Source: Treponema sp. UBA1747 (lineage in GTDB: Bacteria > Spirochaetota > Spirochaetia > Treponematales > Treponemataceae). From it: a stretch of 24,422 nt of DNA. The translations under genes and the position numbers were made by a program. The notes under the pieces were generated by a model. That model made no database searches and had not been told where the DNA came from. It worked only from the letters and a program-made list of their open reading frames with translations. Shown one piece after another: positions 22,745-24,422 of this stretch (position 1 is its first letter; every line of letters starts with the position of its first letter). Location: positions 1-24,422 of the forward strand of contig DCHR01000004.1 in assembly GCA_002315375.1 (NCBI GenBank). The letters are read 5' to 3'.

Positions 22745-23364
22745 TGGCAGAAGTTGAAGGATTAAACAGCAATTCCCTCTATTTTGCCTCTCTCCAGGCT
22801 GCAAATGCTGCTGCGGTCCGCCAGCAGAAAACCGAAAAAGCAAAAGAAGCAGACAAACTTAACAAAGCCAGAAAATCAACTTTTACAGATGCTCTGAAAA
22901 AAGCAGATGACGAACAGGCTTTTAGTTTAAAAGGACTTCCTCCTGAAATTCAGGGCATGTCTTTGGATGAAGCAGGAATCTTCCTGCGTGATGCAGTCGA
23001 TGCAGCCGGGAATGAACTGGCTTCCGTAATAAATGCCGAAAATCTTAATAATTTCAAAAAGGCAGTTGCACAGTTCATTACTTTTGTAGTTGAAAACAAT
23101 TTTGAAGAAAACCGGAAAGAGGATCCACGGGTTTTGATTGCACGCAAACGGGGACAGCCTGAACCGACTCTGCCTCCTACTGCAGTTTTTTCAACCTACA
23201 ATACACAAAGACGAAAGATTAACCCAAAAATCACGATTCAGGTTATTAACCAGAAACTGGATGAAATAACCCGTGACGTGTTGAAAAGGCAGAGTGATAA
23301 TCTTAAAATATTAAGTAACATAAATGAAGTAAAAGGTCTCGTTGTAGACATTCTGAATGGATAA
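22744..23364 (+). CDS. YaaR-like (DUF327) protein
   Basis: A 206-residue, charged, mostly helical cytoplasmic protein without signal peptide. The middle (about 48-150) resembles DUF327/YaaR: TFTDALKKADDEQAF, then SLDEAGIFLRDAVDAAGNEL, then NLNNFKKAVAQFITFVVENNF. A C-terminal helix pair (KITIQVINQKLDEITRDV and onward) completes the domain. It is longer than the Bacillus protein (about 146) because of a basic N-terminal extension and a Pro-rich insert (about 135-155). The function of YaaR is unknown. In Bacillus subtilis yaaR is close to yaaT (ricT), and here a RicT-like gene also follows, which supports the call. It overlaps the bactofilin stop by one base. My family match is by pattern only. 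Confidence 0.7.
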   Translation: MAEVEGLNSNSLYFASLQAANAAAVRQQKTEKAKEADKLNKARKSTFTDALKKADDEQAFSLKGLPPEIQGMSLDEAGIFLRDAVDAAGNELASVINAENLNNFKKAVAQFITFVVENNFEENRKEDPRVLIARKRGQPEPTLPPTAVFSTYNTQRRKINPKITIQVINQKLDEITRDVLKRQSDNLKILSNINEVKGLVVDILNG

Positions 23365-23372
23365 AGTTTTTT

Positions 23373-23406
23373 GAAACAGGCGGCATAACTGATTTCTTCC
23401 TGTTTC
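23373..23406 (+). promoter_or_regulatory. Intercistronic hairpin upstream of the RicT-like gene
   Basis: GAAACAGG (23373-23380) pairs perfectly with CCTGTTTC (23399-23406) around an 18-base loop. It occupies most of the 56-base gap and ends just before GTGGAG, the ribosome binding site of the next gene. No T run follows, so termination is unlikely. It may mark RNA processing or modulate translation. Confidence 0.5.
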
Positions 23407-23420
23407 GTGGAGCTACTTTA

Positions 23421-24341
23421 ATGAGTGATATTTTTGAAAGTGATATAGAAAAAGAAGATGTTAATCTGAACTCTCTGGAAGACAATGAAACTTCCGATGA
23501 TTCGAAAGACCGCATCGATTTTGACAAACCTCTTCTGCAGCTCAGGCTGGAATATTCAAGCGAAAGCCTTTACGCAAAAACCAATGACAAATTGAATCTC
23601 ACACCAGGTGACTATGTTATCTGTAATACCCGTTACGGAAATGACATGGTGAAATATGCAGGAACTGCTAAAAAACCAATGTGTGTAAAAGCTTCAGAAA
23701 TTGTAAATATTGACCGCAAAGCTACAGCAGAAGACCTGGCCCGCCGTGAAGAACTGGCAGCAAAAGAAAAAGATGCTTTCAAAGTTTTCAAGGAAAAAGT
23801 TGAAGCCCACAAACTGGACATGAAGCTTATTACTGTTCATTTCCTTTTTGAAGAACAGAAGGCTCTTTTCTTCTTTACAAGCGATAACCGTGTAGACTTC
23901 CGTGAACTGGTAAAAGACCTGGTTTCAGTTTTCAAAATGAGAATTGAACTCCGCCAGATTGGGGTTCGTGATGAAGCCCGCATTGTTGGCGGTCTTGGTG
24001 TTTGCGGCCGTCCTTTCTGCTGCCACTCAGTTTCAGACAAGCTCCGTCCTGTTTCGATTAAAATGGCAAAAGAACAGAACCTGTCTTTGAACAGCATGAA
24101 AATTTCAGGACAGTGCGGAAGACTTTTGTGCTGTCTCGCAAACGAATATGACTGGTATAACGAAACCCGCAAAAACCTGCCTTCTGAAGGAGTTCATATT
24201 TATTATGACGGAACTAATTTCCGAATTCAGGAAGTAAATCCTGTAACCGGAATGATAAGAATGAGCGGTGAAGACGGCCGTATGCTTGAAGTAAACACAA
24301 AACGCTTCTTCAAAGAAAACGGCAAGTGGAAAATAAATTAA
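23421..24341 (+). CDS. ricT: PSP1-domain, RicT/YaaT-like protein
   Basis: A 306-residue cytoplasmic protein with an acidic N-terminal tail (about 1-35) and a PSP1 domain (about 36-245). Six cysteines sit in the family's two signatures: GGLGVCGRPFCCHSV (C195, C200, C201) and SGQCGRLLCCLANEYDWY (C232, C237, C238). Between them lies SIKMAKEQNLSLN, also conserved. In Bacillus, RicT forms an Fe-S complex with RicA and RicF and guides RNase Y processing and development; no RicA or RicF gene is visible here. A late helix pair at about 105-130 is charged. GGAG stands 8 bases before the ATG. The TAA lies inside the repeat that begins at 24336. The assignment to the family is firm; the RicT role in a spirochaete is inferred. 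Confidence 0.87.
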   Translation: MSDIFESDIEKEDVNLNSLEDNETSDDSKDRIDFDKPLLQLRLEYSSESLYAKTNDKLNLTPGDYVICNTRYGNDMVKYAGTAKKPMCVKASEIVNIDRKATAEDLARREELAAKEKDAFKVFKEKVEAHKLDMKLITVHFLFEEQKALFFFTSDNRVDFRELVKDLVSVFKMRIELRQIGVRDEARIVGGLGVCGRPFCCHSVSDKLRPVSIKMAKEQNLSLNSMKISGQCGRLLCCLANEYDWYNETRKNLPSEGVHIYYDGTNFRIQEVNPVTGMIRMSGEDGRMLEVNTKRFFKENGKWKIN

Positions 24342-24422
24342 ACGTACATATAAATCAAACATTTTTATTTAAGTGAATAAATTATGTGAAAATAAGACAA
24401 ATAACACGCGAGCAAAAACAAT
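24336..24422. repeat. Further copy of an element A arm, cut by the window end
   Basis: Bases 24336-24363 match the reverse complement of 3968-3995 exactly over 28 bases, including GTAC and ATATAAATCAAAC. After a diverged AT-rich middle, the last 25 bases again match the right arm of element A (CAAATAACACGCGAGC, then AAAAACAAT). The copy runs off the window, so its core and other arm are unseen. It starts within the ricT stop codon region. Confidence 0.88.

Noticed and set aside
23365..23420. A terminator between the YaaR-like and RicT-like genes
   Set aside because: The T run precedes the stem on the plus strand, and no T run follows it on either strand.

Overview
The window looks like a host-associated or rumen-type Treponema (Spirochaetes). 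The gene content points there: a bactofilin next to a membrane-anchored M23 peptidase, a YaaR-like gene beside a PSP1/RicT gene, an all-helical 528-residue protein resembling treponeme-specific families, carbohydrate-esterase-like SGNH hydrolases, and AT-rich spacers broken by GC-rich palindromic repeats. This assignment is inferred from recognised families, not from a search.

Layout. 1-2883 (+): the 3' part of proS, a GC-rich structured repeat, and a secreted protein of unknown function, closed by a symmetric bidirectional terminator. 2904-3725 (-): a membrane-anchored GerMN protein. 3726-4272: a gene-free spacer holding two adjoining palindromic, MITE-like elements, A and B, which share a GTAC junction. 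4273-8477 (+): a THUMP/Trm11-like methyltransferase, then two tandem paralogous SGNH hydrolases, the first without an export signal and the second a lipoprotein. 8465-9352 (-): a GNAT acetyltransferase whose 3' end overlaps the second hydrolase. 9456-11300 (+): glmS. 11301-11639: two terminators facing each other, the glmS one greatly elongated, plus a short direct repeat.

11640-21149 is one long minus-strand block. In transcription order it holds a TatD-like hydrolase, dusB, the 528-residue unknown protein, a GAF-GGDEF diguanylate cyclase, a rhomboid protease, a 7TM/degenerate-GGDEF/EAL phosphodiesterase, ettA and a stand-alone MetRS-beta-like tRNA-binding protein. The block combines c-di-GMP synthesis and breakdown with tRNA and ribosome functions. 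21288-24341 (+) is a compact operon behind a good sigma70-type promoter: M23 peptidase, bactofilin, YaaR-like protein and RicT-like PSP1 protein. The first two very probably act in cell-wall and cell-shape control; the last two mirror a Bacillus gene neighbourhood.

The strongest non-coding signal is the repeat family. A 28-base segment at the A/B junction near 3968-3995 recurs exactly, in inverted orientation, at 24336-24363, where it contains the ricT stop codon and starts a further copy of an element A arm that runs off the window. Three starts (5424, 9352, 19336) have a -10-like hexamer 6-8 bases upstream and no ribosome binding site, which suggests leaderless transcripts. I saw no tRNA, rRNA, CRISPR array, transposase or phage gene.
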